DNA of 64,000 nt from Fen-1135 sp963705275 (lineage in GTDB: Bacteria; Desulfobacterota; Syntrophia; Syntrophales; UBA2185): contig OY970063.1 in the NCBI GenBank assembly GCA_963705275.1, positions 682,001 to 746,000 of the forward strand. Reading direction: 5' to 3'. The notes beneath the pieces are model-generated. The model worked only from the letters and a program-made list of their open reading frames with translations. It searched no databases and was not told the origin of the DNA. Both the position numbers and the translations under genes were made by a program. Below, one piece after another: positions 35,697-44,734 of the stretch (the stretch's first letter is position 1; every line of letters begins with the position of its first letter).

Positions 35697-36797
35697 GTGA
35701 CTGATGAATTCTATATGAAACGGGCCCTCAGGCTTGCCCTGAAGGGAGAGGCATGGGTGAGTCCTAATCCCATGGTGGGTGCCGTCATTGTGAAGAAGGG
35801 CAGCATCATCGGAGAAGGATATCATGAGAAATTCGGGGGCAATCACGCCGAAATCAACGCCATCAATCATGCCACCGAGCCAATCAAGGGCGCGACCATC
35901 TATATTAACCTTGAACCCTGCACCCATTACGGGAAAACTCCTCCCTGCATAGAAAGGATTACTGCCGCCAGACCTGCAAGAGTCGTCATCGGGACCACTG
36001 ATCCCAATCCCGTAGTCGCAGGTAAAGGCATCGAAGCCCTCAACCGTCACGGCATAAAGACAACGGTGGGCGTTTTGGAAGAACTGTGCAATGAGCTCAA
36101 TGAACGGTTCTTTAGATTCATGCGGACGGGAATTCCTTTCGTAACCCTCAAGTTCGCTCAAAGCATCGACGGAAGGATTGCCACCGCTTCTGGTCAATCC
36201 CGCTGGATCAGCTCCGAGCAATCGCTTAAATTTGCTCATGCATTAAGAAGTCATCATGATGCTGTACTCATTGGCTCTGGCACCTTATCTAAAGATGATC
36301 CGGAATTGACTGCCCGCCTAGTCAAAGGCAGAAACCCCCTGAGGGTTGTTGTCGATTCCCATTTGCATATATCTCTCGATGCACGAATTCTAAAAGATCA
36401 GGACGGGGCAAAGACAATAGTCGCAACTACCATCCATGCGAGCCGCGATAAACGCGCCCAGCTTATTGATCGTGGTATTGAAGTGATGGCAGTTGACACC
36501 GATAAAGACCGCCGTGTCGATCTGACGAGACTTCTTTTTGAACTCGGAAAGAGAAATATATCATCCGTCCTTGTTGAAGGAGGTGCGGCCATTATCACAT
36601 CGATGTTAGTGGAACAGATACCTGATAGAGTGGTGATAATCATAGCACCGAAAATCATAGGAAAAGGGATTGAGGCTGTCGGCAATCTGGGTACAAGAAA
36701 CATAGATGAATCGCCGACGCTCCATTATACGAAAATTCGCAGACTCGGCGATGACCTGATTGTCGACGGAAGAATCAAGAAGAACAGTTCATCTTAA
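35697..36797 (+). CDS. ribD: Riboflavin biosynthesis deaminase/reductase RibD
   Basis: A 366-residue bifunctional enzyme for the second and third steps of riboflavin synthesis. The N-terminal deaminase has the zinc sites HAEINAI and PCTHYGKTPPC. The C-terminal NADPH-dependent reductase begins near residue 145 (PFVTLKFAQSIDGRIATASG) and contains LIGSGTLSKDDPELTAR and SVLVEGGAAIITSMLVEQ. It starts with GTG, with GAGGAGG eight bases upstream. Other rib genes are not in the window. It is followed within 60 bases by the acyl-CoA dehydrogenase gene. Confidence 0.95.
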   Translation: MTDEFYMKRALRLALKGEAWVSPNPMVGAVIVKKGSIIGEGYHEKFGGNHAEINAINHATEPIKGATIYINLEPCTHYGKTPPCIERITAARPARVVIGTTDPNPVVAGKGIEALNRHGIKTTVGVLEELCNELNERFFRFMRTGIPFVTLKFAQSIDGRIATASGQSRWISSEQSLKFAHALRSHHDAVLIGSGTLSKDDPELTARLVKGRNPLRVVVDSHLHISLDARILKDQDGAKTIVATTIHASRDKRAQLIDRGIEVMAVDTDKDRRVDLTRLLFELGKRNISSVLVEGGAAIITSMLVEQIPDRVVIIIAPKIIGKGIEAVGNLGTRNIDESPTLHYTKIRRLGDDLIVDGRIKKNSSS

Positions 36798-36855
36798 GAA
36801 ATAAGCGGCAAAGCAAAATTCATTTTCCCTATAAGCACCGTTGACGGAGGAAACC

Positions 36856-38655
36856 TTGGCGGAAAAATTTGTTAGTGAAAGAAATATCAGATTTTTGCTC
36901 TACGAGGTCTTTGACGCAGCCTCGCTTCTGAAATATCCACGCTATGCCGATCATAGCCGCGACTCTTTCGACATGATCCTTGAGACGGCCCTTAAACTGG
37001 GAAAGGACCTCTTCAAACCCACGCTGCAGGAAATGGACAAGAATCAGCCGGAATTTGTGGATGGCCGGGTTAAAGTTCATCCGAAGGTGAAAGAGATCAT
37101 GCAGATCTGCGGCGCAGGCGGCTGGATATCCGCCACGGCCCCTCAAGAATTAGGCGGGCAAGAGCTGCCGGTGATTTTGGGATTTGTCCCCATGTTCATC
37201 TTCTCCGCAGCAAATTATGCAGGGAGCGTGTATCCCTACCTCACTGCCGGCGCCGCCCATCTCATCTATTCTTTCGGCAATGAAGAACTCATCAATACCT
37301 ACATCCCCAGGATGTACGCAGGCGACTGGCAGGGGACTATGGCTCTCACTGAGCCCCAGGCAGGAAGTTCTTTGTCTGATATAACTACCCTTGCTGAACC
37401 CAGTGACCACGGGTATTACCGGATAAGGGGACAGAAAATATTCATATCCGCAGGGGATCATGACGGTGTGCAGAACGTCGTGCACCTTCTTCTTGCGCGG
37501 ATTGCCGGAGCTACTCCAGGCGTAAGAGGCATTTCTCTTTTCGTCGTCCCGAAGATGAGACCCGATGATAATGGCCCACTCGTATTTAACGATGTCCACG
37601 TCGCGGGTATCTACCATAAGATGGGTTACCGCGGGGCGCCCATTACCCAGTTGAGCTTCGGCGAGAACGATGACTGCAGGGGCTATCTCGTAGGACAGCC
37701 GAATCGGGGACTCTCCCACATGTTTCAGTTGATGAACGAGGCGAGAATTGCCGTAGGAATAGCAGCAGCCGGCATTGCGTCCGCCGCCTATTACGCGGCA
37801 TTGGAATATACGCGGGAACGGCCCCAGGGACGGCCGCTCGCTGCCAAAGACCCTTCGTCTTCTCAAGTTCAGATCATCGAGCACCCTGATGTCAAGAGGA
37901 TGCTTCTCTTCCAGCGTGCCGTTGTTGAAGGCTCCCTTTCACTCCTCATGCAATGCGGCAAATATGTCGATTTGAAAAGGGTTCTCGAAGGGAAGGAGAA
38001 AGAAAAATATAATCTTCTTCTGGAAATTCTCACACCCGTGGCCAAGAGTTATCCTGCGGAGATGGGAATCCTTGCCGTAAGCCAGGCCTTGCAGTGTCTC
38101 GGCGGCTATGGATACTGCGATGAGTTTCCCTTGGAACAACTCTACCGTGACGCGCGCATCCATCCCATCCATGAAGGAACCACGGGTATTCAAGGCCTCG
38201 ACCTCCTGGGCCGTAAGGTGCCCATGAAGAACGGAGAGGCGGCCATGCTGCTTATTCAGGAGATTGAAGAGACCATAGCGATCGCTAAAGAGGAGCCAGA
38301 GCTGCAGCCTCGCGCGCGAGAGCTCAAAGAGGCCACGGATAAACTAAAGAAAGTCACGGCACATCTGGTCAGCCTTGCCATGCAGGGAAAGGTGTACCTA
38401 TTCTTGGCGGACTCAACACTATATCTGGAATTCTTCGGCATCATAACTATAGGCTGGCAGTGGCTCCTCCAGGCCATTGCAGCCCGGAAGTCCCTAAGGT
38501 TGAATCCCACTGGTATGGAGATGAATTTCTATCAGGGAAAGCTATATACCTTCGAATATTTCTTCCAGTACGAGCTTCCCAAGATCGAGGGTCTCACCAA
38601 GACTTTGCTTGCAGGTACGGGGATAACATTAAATATCAATAAAGATTTTTTCTGA
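36856..38655 (+). CDS. Acyl-CoA dehydrogenase (long form with C-terminal extension)
   Basis: A flavoprotein of about 599 residues. The TTG at 36856 is chosen because GGAGG ends five bases before it; an upstream TTG at 36841 has no such site. Core motifs: WQGTMALTEPQAGSSLSDIT (flavin and substrate binding) and the catalytic Glu in HPIHEGTTGIQGLDLLGRKV near residue 450. The extra N-terminal helix and C-terminal domain (YLFLADSTLYLEFFGIITIG) match the roughly 600-residue AcdA subgroup common in fatty-acid and aromatic-acid degrading anaerobes. It would pass electrons to ETF; no etf genes are nearby. Confidence 0.92.
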   Translation: MAEKFVSERNIRFLLYEVFDAASLLKYPRYADHSRDSFDMILETALKLGKDLFKPTLQEMDKNQPEFVDGRVKVHPKVKEIMQICGAGGWISATAPQELGGQELPVILGFVPMFIFSAANYAGSVYPYLTAGAAHLIYSFGNEELINTYIPRMYAGDWQGTMALTEPQAGSSLSDITTLAEPSDHGYYRIRGQKIFISAGDHDGVQNVVHLLLARIAGATPGVRGISLFVVPKMRPDDNGPLVFNDVHVAGIYHKMGYRGAPITQLSFGENDDCRGYLVGQPNRGLSHMFQLMNEARIAVGIAAAGIASAAYYAALEYTRERPQGRPLAAKDPSSSQVQIIEHPDVKRMLLFQRAVVEGSLSLLMQCGKYVDLKRVLEGKEKEKYNLLLEILTPVAKSYPAEMGILAVSQALQCLGGYGYCDEFPLEQLYRDARIHPIHEGTTGIQGLDLLGRKVPMKNGEAAMLLIQEIEETIAIAKEEPELQPRARELKEATDKLKKVTAHLVSLAMQGKVYLFLADSTLYLEFFGIITIGWQWLLQAIAARKSLRLNPTGMEMNFYQGKLYTFEYFFQYELPKIEGLTKTLLAGTGITLNINKDFF

Positions 38656-38786
38656 GAGGATGACTTGAGAGTTCATATCCGTGTGGGATATTGAAACTAT
38701 CTGCTCATTGTTTGACCTCCTGGAGGGATCCACTTGTTCGCCCTTTCCTTTCTGCCAGAATTAGATTGCGCTTGTATATTTCCGGA

Positions 38787-38812
38787 TGAACCGGATAAAC
38801 GGTTCATTTTAT
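38787..38812 (+). terminator. Possible terminator after the acyl-CoA dehydrogenase gene
   Basis: ATGAACCG-GATAAA-CGGTTCAT, a perfect 8-bp stem with a 6-base loop, followed by TTTTA. It lies about 130 bases beyond the stop codon. Confidence 0.5.
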
Positions 38813-38917
38813 CGTCCTCTTGCTGCTTTCATTCATCCCCAGGATGACCCAAAAATAAGATTTTCCCCCCAAACGAAATCCACCTCACCCTTATGGACTG
38901 TCCCCATAATAACCGAT

Positions 38918-38952
38918 AATAAATATCTGATCGGTCTCTAATAAATACTGAT
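38918..38952. repeat. Direct repeat pair upstream of the formate dehydrogenase cluster
   Basis: AATAAATATCTGAT (38918-38931) and AATAAATACTGAT (38940-38952) start 22 bases apart, two helical turns, so one regulator could bind both on the same face. They lie about 70 bases before the first gene. Confidence 0.4.
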
Positions 38953-39019
38953 ATGTCGCTGGGTGGATGATCATTAATAATTAAGAGAATAGATCAAATC
39001 CCCTGCCAAGGATCACGTT

Positions 39020-40951
39020 ATGAAAAAGGAAAGGGCATCGGTAAGCGTTCCGCCGGACAAACCTGACATTTGCCCCGCATCCAAAATAGCCGGACTTTCT
39101 GCACCTGTCATTTATCGCGCAGCCAACGGTGCCGCAATAGACTTCCATTCACCGGAGTTTAATATCACCGACGATCTGAACGACATTTCAGGAGACTACC
39201 GATTCTTCGAACCTCTCGATGGCATTGTCACGTCCGACATGCGGCATCAAATGGAGCGCCTGCACGCGGAGGAATGTGAAGATGCCCCCGCACATGAGAC
39301 GCCCGCAGCGAGGAAAAAAGAACGAAAAGCAAAGAGAGATGAGACTAAAGCCCCTGAAGATACATCGCCTCTCATAGTGATATCCGAAGGGAGAACCCTG
39401 ATCATAGATACGGATGTTGTACGCGCCGGCAAATGCGCCGATATCCTCAGTGAAGAGCAGTTGACTTGCACCCTGGTCGTGACAAGAAGGACAGCACAAG
39501 ACGCGCCTCTTTCCTGGTTCGACAGGCTCACGCTTATTGAGGCGGATGACGTATCGATTAGTGGTGCCTTCGGTGGGTTTTCCGCAACGGTGAGCGTGAA
39601 TGGGGAGCAAAGGCCCCTGGCGGGAGGATTTGACCTTGTCCTCGATCTCAGGCCTGCTCCATCCTTTGCAGGAACACGTCTTCCTCTCGGGTATTATGCA
39701 CCCGGGATCAATCAGGAAAGGCTGAATCGAGCGATGGCGGAGGTTTCGGAGATGAGGGGCCGATTCCGGAAGCCGCATTTCATGACTTTTCTCAGGAGCC
39801 GCTGTTTCCACGGCCGGTCGCGCACGCTTGACTGCCGACGGTGTGTGGATGTCTGTCCGTTTGGCGCCATCAGATCTGAGGGCAGCAGGATTTCCATTAA
39901 CCATTATCTCTGTCAGGGCTGCGGCGGCTGCGCCTTGGTCTGTCCGGCAGATGCGATAACGCAGGTTCACCCCTCCCCGGAAGAATTGCTGAATATCTTA
40001 AGAAGAAGACTGGCAGAGCGCGAAACAGGCCCCTCTTTCCCGATGACCGTAGTCATCTCCGATGGAGGAGCTGCATCTATAGACAGCCTGTCGCGCGAAG
40101 GCGGAACTATTGATGGCCTTACAGTAAATTTCAAGGTGGAAGAAATCGGTCACGTAGGCGTGGAGGCGATCCTCACCGCTTTTTCTCACAGCACCGATAA
40201 TGTCATAGTTGCGTGCGATAGTGGAAACCCACGGAGCATCGCGGATGCAGTTGCCTGGCAGGCGGAGATGGCCTGCGCCATCCTGAAGGGGTTCGATATG
40301 CCGGTGGACAAATGCCGCTTTGTCGTCGCTGCCGACGAGAGTCCATTCGATGAGGAGACTCCAAAGACGGCCGACCTTGACGAAGAGGCGTATGAAGCTC
40401 CCGAGCTGAGTCGGGAACCTTCCACCGGACAGGCAAGGAGTGCACGTATCCGCCAGGCCGTTCAGCATCTTTATGACACATCCGGCTGTCGTAAACCGTG
40501 GATTCCCCTGCCGGCGGGCTCTCCGTTCGGCGGAGTGGCAGTCGACCCCAGCGCTTGCACACTGTGCATGGCTTGCGTGGCTGCGTGCCCCTCTGGCGCT
40601 CTCTCTGCGGGCGGCGATGTGCCGCGTCTTCTCTTTGTCGAATCGCGCTGCCATCAGTGCGGCCTTTGTAGAGAGACTTGCCCCGAGCATGCAGTACAAC
40701 TGATTCCCCGGATGATGTGCGGCGCAGAGCAAGTCGAGACGCCGGTCGTTCTCTGTGAGGCCGAAGTGTCACGATGCCTCAAATGTAACGCCCCCTTCGC
40801 GACAAGACAGATGGTAAACCGCATGACAGAGAAACTCAAGAGTCACTGGATGTATGCTAACGAACGGCAATTACAGAGGCTCAAGATGTGTCGTGTCTGT
40901 CGCACCCGCGATGCCCTTGCTTCGGAGGATATGAGGCTATGGAATCGGTAG
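39020..40951 (+). CDS. Large four-[4Fe-4S] iron-sulfur protein of the formate dehydrogenase cluster
   Basis: A 643-residue protein without signal peptide, so cytoplasmic. Two ferredoxin modules frame an alpha-beta domain. Module one: Cys272, 275, 279 with 262 nearby, and Cys298, 301, 304, 308 (LCQGCGGCALVCPADAI). Middle domain about 340-440 (FPMTVVISDGGAASIDSLSR, and VIVACDSG). Module two: Cys513, 516, 519, 523 (CTLCMACVAACPSGA) and Cys544, 547, 550, 554. Two further CxxC pairs end the protein (586/589 and 624/627). Similar ferredoxins precede TorD in beta-proteobacterial fdh clusters. It may feed electrons for cofactor insertion or accept them; its function is not established. Its end overlaps the TorD gene. 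Confidence 0.8.
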   Translation: MKKERASVSVPPDKPDICPASKIAGLSAPVIYRAANGAAIDFHSPEFNITDDLNDISGDYRFFEPLDGIVTSDMRHQMERLHAEECEDAPAHETPAARKKERKAKRDETKAPEDTSPLIVISEGRTLIIDTDVVRAGKCADILSEEQLTCTLVVTRRTAQDAPLSWFDRLTLIEADDVSISGAFGGFSATVSVNGEQRPLAGGFDLVLDLRPAPSFAGTRLPLGYYAPGINQERLNRAMAEVSEMRGRFRKPHFMTFLRSRCFHGRSRTLDCRRCVDVCPFGAIRSEGSRISINHYLCQGCGGCALVCPADAITQVHPSPEELLNILRRRLAERETGPSFPMTVVISDGGAASIDSLSREGGTIDGLTVNFKVEEIGHVGVEAILTAFSHSTDNVIVACDSGNPRSIADAVAWQAEMACAILKGFDMPVDKCRFVVAADESPFDEETPKTADLDEEAYEAPELSREPSTGQARSARIRQAVQHLYDTSGCRKPWIPLPAGSPFGGVAVDPSACTLCMACVAACPSGALSAGGDVPRLLFVESRCHQCGLCRETCPEHAVQLIPRMMCGAEQVETPVVLCEAEVSRCLKCNAPFATRQMVNRMTEKLKSHWMYANERQLQRLKMCRVCRTRDALASEDMRLWNR

Positions 40952-41592
40952 AGCAGAAAAAGACGGCGCCGGCATGGTTCGACCAGTATGCGAGTATCCG
41001 CGCGGATGTCTACGTCATACTCGCTTCGCTTATGGTGGGCCCACCCTCAGAAGACAACCTGAACGTGTTGAAACATATGGAATGGGACGATGATGTCTCT
41101 GAAAAGATGCATGAAGTCCTCCTGGCGCTCCGCAGCGCCAGCCGCGACTACCAGCCTACGGCTGTGAGGGAAGAATACAACAGGCTCTTCGTGGGTCTCG
41201 GATGCGGTGAAGTGATTCCATATGCATCGTGGTACAGGGAAAGGGCGATCCAGTCGCTGCCGCTAGCCTCCCTGCGCTCCGACCTTTTCCGTCTGGGCAT
41301 TGTGAGGCAAGCGGACAACCATGATTTCGAAGATCATGCGGGCGCCCTCTGTGAAATAATGGCCCTCATCTCCCAGAGGCCGAATGGCGAGTCATACGAA
41401 ATGCAGGCGGGATTCTTCGAACGTCATATAGCATCATGGATGACGGCCTTCTTCAAGGACGTAGAGTCTGCCAAAAGCACCGGATTCTACCGGGCGGTTG
41501 GCTCACTTGGATGCCGCTTTCTCGAATCCGAAAAAGAATATTTTAAGAACGGGTCAAATGTCGATGTACGTACAAAAAAAAGGAGGAGCTGA
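40939..41592 (+). CDS. TorD-like molybdoenzyme maturation chaperone
   Basis: A 217-residue protein. The ATG at 40939, 13 bases inside the end of the previous gene, is preceded by GAGG six bases upstream and starts at the family N-terminus. The all-helical TorD/DmsD pattern is seen: REEYNRLFVGLGCGEVIPYA, then SWYRERAIQS, and DNHDFEDHAGALCEIMALIS in place of the usual P-D-H-L motif. Such chaperones bind the Tat signal of the catalytic subunit, help insert the molybdenum cofactor and delay export. Its likely client is the Tat-tagged enzyme two genes downstream. Confidence 0.85.
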   Translation: MESVEQKKTAPAWFDQYASIRADVYVILASLMVGPPSEDNLNVLKHMEWDDDVSEKMHEVLLALRSASRDYQPTAVREEYNRLFVGLGCGEVIPYASWYRERAIQSLPLASLRSDLFRLGIVRQADNHDFEDHAGALCEIMALISQRPNGESYEMQAGFFERHIASWMTAFFKDVESAKSTGFYRAVGSLGCRFLESEKEYFKNGSNVDVRTKKRRS

Positions 41593-41594
41593 AT

Positions 41595-41795
41595 ATGAAG
41601 ACGGAATTTACGGGCAGCCGGCGGGCATTTATCAAGAATGCGGCGATCTTTACGGGTCTTGCAGCATTTCTTGGCCGTGGAAGCCGCTCTGCGGCCGCGA
41701 CGCCAAGTAAGCCCCCGGAGCGTAAGACTGAATCCAGTCAGGGGTACCGATTAACAGAGCATGTGAAGAAGTATTACGAGACGGCAAGACTGTAG
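41595..41795 (+). CDS. 66-residue Tat-signal protein of the formate dehydrogenase cluster
   Basis: A 66-residue protein. GSRRAFIKNAAIFTGLAAFL is a clear twin-arginine signal (Arg9-Arg10, then a weakly hydrophobic stretch), leaving only about 33 residues after the A-A-A cleavage site, ending LTEHVKKYYETARL. Tiny Tat proteins of this kind sit at the same place in beta-proteobacterial fdh operons, where they are labelled formate dehydrogenase region proteins. It begins two bases after the TorD gene with AGGAG nearby. The role is unknown; it could be a small periplasmic subunit or an export helper. Confidence 0.8.
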   Translation: MKTEFTGSRRAFIKNAAIFTGLAAFLGRGSRSAAATPSKPPERKTESSQGYRLTEHVKKYYETARL

Positions 41796-41828
41796 CGCTC
41801 CGACTTTCTCGTTATGGAGGTGTGAGAC

Positions 41829-44720
41829 ATGAAACAAATAAATAAAAAATGGCTGCAAAAGATATCGTCCGAACCAGCGTCTCCTAAATACATGGGCCGG
41901 AGGACGTTCATGAAGGTAAGCGGCGCGGCCCTGGGAAGCGGAGCCCTGATAGGGCTTCTGCCGTTATCCTGCATGCGGCAGGCAACGGTGGAGGAAAAGA
42001 GAAATTTCCCGCGGCCTGAGCTGCAGTCTGAATACAGGCGAACGATCTGTACCCACTGCTCTGTCGGATGCGGCATCATCGCAGAGCTGCAGAACGGCGT
42101 ATGGGTCGGCCAGGAGCCGGACTATGAATCACCCTTCAATCTCGGCGGCCATTGCGCCAAGGGGGCCGCGGCCCGGAGCCACGGGTTCGGCCACAGGCGC
42201 GTAAAGTATCCTATGAAACTGGTAAACGGAACCTGGACGCGCCTCTCCTGGGATCAGGCTATCAATGAGATCGGCGACAAACTCTTAAAAATCCGGCAGG
42301 AATCTGGACCGGACGCCCTTTTCTTTTGCGGGTCTTCCAAGGCAAGCAATGAGGGGGCCTATCTCCAGGGAAAATTCGCTGCCCTCTGGGGCACGAACAA
42401 CGTAGACAACCAGGCGCGCATCTGCCATTCCACTACCGTGGACGGCGTCGCGAACACCTGGGGTTACGGCGCCATGACGAATTCCTACAACGACATGCGA
42501 AACAGCAAGGCCATGCTGTTCCTTGGCAGCAATGCGGCCGAGGCCCACCCGGTGGCTATGCTGCAGATTCTCCGAGCTAAAGAAGGCGGATCAAAGATGA
42601 TTGTTGTGGACCCCCGTTTCACCCGCACGGCGGCCCACGCAGACATTTACGCGAGGATCCGCTCCGGAACCGATATCCCATTCATTTACGGTCTGCTCTG
42701 GCACATCTTCAAGAACGGCTGGGAAGACAAGGACTATATCGCCCAGCGGGTTTATGCCATGGACGACATCCGCAAGGAAGTGGAAAAATGGCCCCCCGAA
42801 GAGGTTGAAAATGTCTCCGGCATTCCTAAAGACAAGGTATATGAGATCGCCATGACCATGGCGAAAAACCGGCCGAGCACCATCGTTTGGTGTATGGGTG
42901 TTACCCAGCATCATGTAGCAAGTCATACAGTCCGTCTGTTCTGCATCTTGCAGCTTGCCCTGGGGAACATCGGTATGTCAGGTGGAGGGGCCAATATCTT
43001 CCGCGGCCATGACAACGTCCAGGGGGCGACCGACGTGGGGCCCAATTGCCACACTCTTTCCTGCTACTACGGCCTTGCCGAAGGCTCTTGGAAACACTGG
43101 GCCGAAGTCTGGGGCGTCGATTATGAATGGATCAAGTCCCGCTTCGACATGAGCCGGCAATACGACGCAGGCGGAGGGAAGATGGCATACACCATGAATA
43201 TTCCGGGCATACCCGTTTCGCGCTGGATTGACGGTGTGATGGAGGATAAGAACAATCTCTCGCAGAAAGACAACATCCGCGCCGTCTTCTTCCAGGGCCA
43301 TGCGTGCAATAGCCAGACGCGGGGGGTACACATGAAGCAGGCTCTCGAAAAGCTGGATATGCTCGTGATTTCCGATCCCCATCCGACCCATATGGCCGTG
43401 ATGAGTGACCGCAAGAACGACACCTATCTGCTGCCCACTGCGACCCAGTATGAGACATATGGCACGGCCACAGCATCGAACCGCGCCCTGCAGTGGCGCG
43501 AAAAGATCATCGAACCGCTCTATGAATCCCTGCCGGACCATACCATTTTATACAAGCTGGCAAAGAAGCTGGGCTTCGAAAAGGAGATGTTCAAGAACAT
43601 CAAAGTCGCCAATGACGAGCCGCTCATTGAAGACGTCTTGCGGGAAATCAACCGCGGAGCCTGGACGATCGGCTATACGGGCCAGAGCCCGGAGCGCCTC
43701 AAGCTCCACGCACAACACCGGGGCACCTTCAATCCCCTCACCCTGAAGGCCGAGGGCGGTCCCTGCAAGGGCGATTATTACGGCCTGCCGTGGCCCTGCT
43801 GGGGCAAACCGGAGATGAAGCATCCGGGCACCCCCATATTGTACGACCCCAGCAAACCTGTGGCAGAAGGCGGTCTGGTCTTCAGAGCCGCATGGGGCGC
43901 GGACTACAACGGCGTGAGTCTCTTGGCTGCGGACGGCATTTATTCAAAAGGCTCGGATATCAAGACAGGTTATCCGGAATTTACCTCTGACATCCTCAAG
44001 AAGCTAGGCTGGTGGGATGAGCTGACGCCCGACGAGAAGAAGGCGGCTGAAGGGAAGAACTGGAAAACGGATCTCTCCGGCGGCATCCAGCGGGTAGTCA
44101 TCAAACACGGATGCGCTCCTTTCGGCAACGGCAGGGCCCGCTGCAACGTCTGGACATATCCCGATCCCATTCCCCTCCATCGTGAGCCGCTGTACACGCC
44201 CAGATTCGACCTGGTGAAAAAATATCCTACCTACCCGGACCGCAAGGCATACTGGCGGCTGCCCACCCGCTATCAGTCGATACAGTCGGTAAACCACAGT
44301 GCAAAATATCCTCTGATCTTCACAAGCGGCCGTCTGGTCGAATACGAAGGTGGCGGCGAAGAGGAGCGCTCCGATCCGTGGCTGGCCAAGCTGCGGCCGG
44401 AAATGTTCGCGGAAGTGAACCCGAAAGACGCGGCGGATGCAGGCATCTTTAACGGCCGCTATATCTGGCTGGAGGGCGCCGAAGGCGGCCGGATTAAGGT
44501 GCGCGCCCTAATCACCAAACGTGTGGGTCCAGGCACAGTCTTCACACCATTCCATTTCGGCGGCTGGTTCCAGGGCAAGGACCTCTATGACCGCTATCCG
44601 GAAGGCACTGCACCGTATGTCCGCGGAGAGGCATGCAATACAGCGACCACTTACGGATACGATTCCGTGACACAGATGCAGGAAACAAAAGCAACGCTCT
44701 GCCGGATATCGCCGGCGTGA
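41829..44720 (+). CDS. Formate dehydrogenase-type molybdopterin oxidoreductase, catalytic subunit
   Basis: A 963-residue periplasmic enzyme. The Tat signal is MGRRTFMKVSGAALGSGALI (residues 22-41). A [4Fe-4S] site follows with Cys74, 77, 81 and 109 (CTHCSVGCGI...GGHCAKG). The metal ligand is Cys199 in ARICHSTTVDG, so this is a Cys and not a selenocysteine enzyme, with His200 as in formate dehydrogenases. The C-terminal molybdopterin-binding domain includes YPLIFTSGRLVEYEGGGEEE and EVNPKDAADAGIFNGRYIWL. It should oxidise formate (or reduce CO2) with a molybdenum or tungsten bis-MGD centre. Assignment to formate rests on the CH motif and the neighbours. The base composition is clearly GC-richer than in the flanks. 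Confidence 0.88.
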   Translation: MKQINKKWLQKISSEPASPKYMGRRTFMKVSGAALGSGALIGLLPLSCMRQATVEEKRNFPRPELQSEYRRTICTHCSVGCGIIAELQNGVWVGQEPDYESPFNLGGHCAKGAAARSHGFGHRRVKYPMKLVNGTWTRLSWDQAINEIGDKLLKIRQESGPDALFFCGSSKASNEGAYLQGKFAALWGTNNVDNQARICHSTTVDGVANTWGYGAMTNSYNDMRNSKAMLFLGSNAAEAHPVAMLQILRAKEGGSKMIVVDPRFTRTAAHADIYARIRSGTDIPFIYGLLWHIFKNGWEDKDYIAQRVYAMDDIRKEVEKWPPEEVENVSGIPKDKVYEIAMTMAKNRPSTIVWCMGVTQHHVASHTVRLFCILQLALGNIGMSGGGANIFRGHDNVQGATDVGPNCHTLSCYYGLAEGSWKHWAEVWGVDYEWIKSRFDMSRQYDAGGGKMAYTMNIPGIPVSRWIDGVMEDKNNLSQKDNIRAVFFQGHACNSQTRGVHMKQALEKLDMLVISDPHPTHMAVMSDRKNDTYLLPTATQYETYGTATASNRALQWREKIIEPLYESLPDHTILYKLAKKLGFEKEMFKNIKVANDEPLIEDVLREINRGAWTIGYTGQSPERLKLHAQHRGTFNPLTLKAEGGPCKGDYYGLPWPCWGKPEMKHPGTPILYDPSKPVAEGGLVFRAAWGADYNGVSLLAADGIYSKGSDIKTGYPEFTSDILKKLGWWDELTPDEKKAAEGKNWKTDLSGGIQRVVIKHGCAPFGNGRARCNVWTYPDPIPLHREPLYTPRFDLVKKYPTYPDRKAYWRLPTRYQSIQSVNHSAKYPLIFTSGRLVEYEGGGEEERSDPWLAKLRPEMFAEVNPKDAADAGIFNGRYIWLEGAEGGRIKVRALITKRVGPGTVFTPFHFGGWFQGKDLYDRYPEGTAPYVRGEACNTATTYGYDSVTQMQETKATLCRISPA

Positions 44721-44734
44721 AAAGGAGGTAACTC

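Larger units (their letters stand above)
38656..39019. other. Intergenic region before the formate dehydrogenase cluster
   Basis: 364 bases with no convincing ORF. It holds a hairpin with a short T-run (38787-38812) and a pair of direct repeats 22 bases apart (38918-38952), both listed separately. The composition is AT-rich in the last 100 bases, in sharp contrast to the GC-rich genes that follow. Confidence 0.6.

Noticed and set aside
35628..36239. 203-codon minus-strand ORF opposite ribD
   Set aside because: It lies wholly antisense to a well-supported ribD and has no family resemblance.
41829..44720. Formate dehydrogenase as a second selenoprotein
   Set aside because: The active-site codon region reads ARICHST with a Cys codon; no in-frame UGA occurs.
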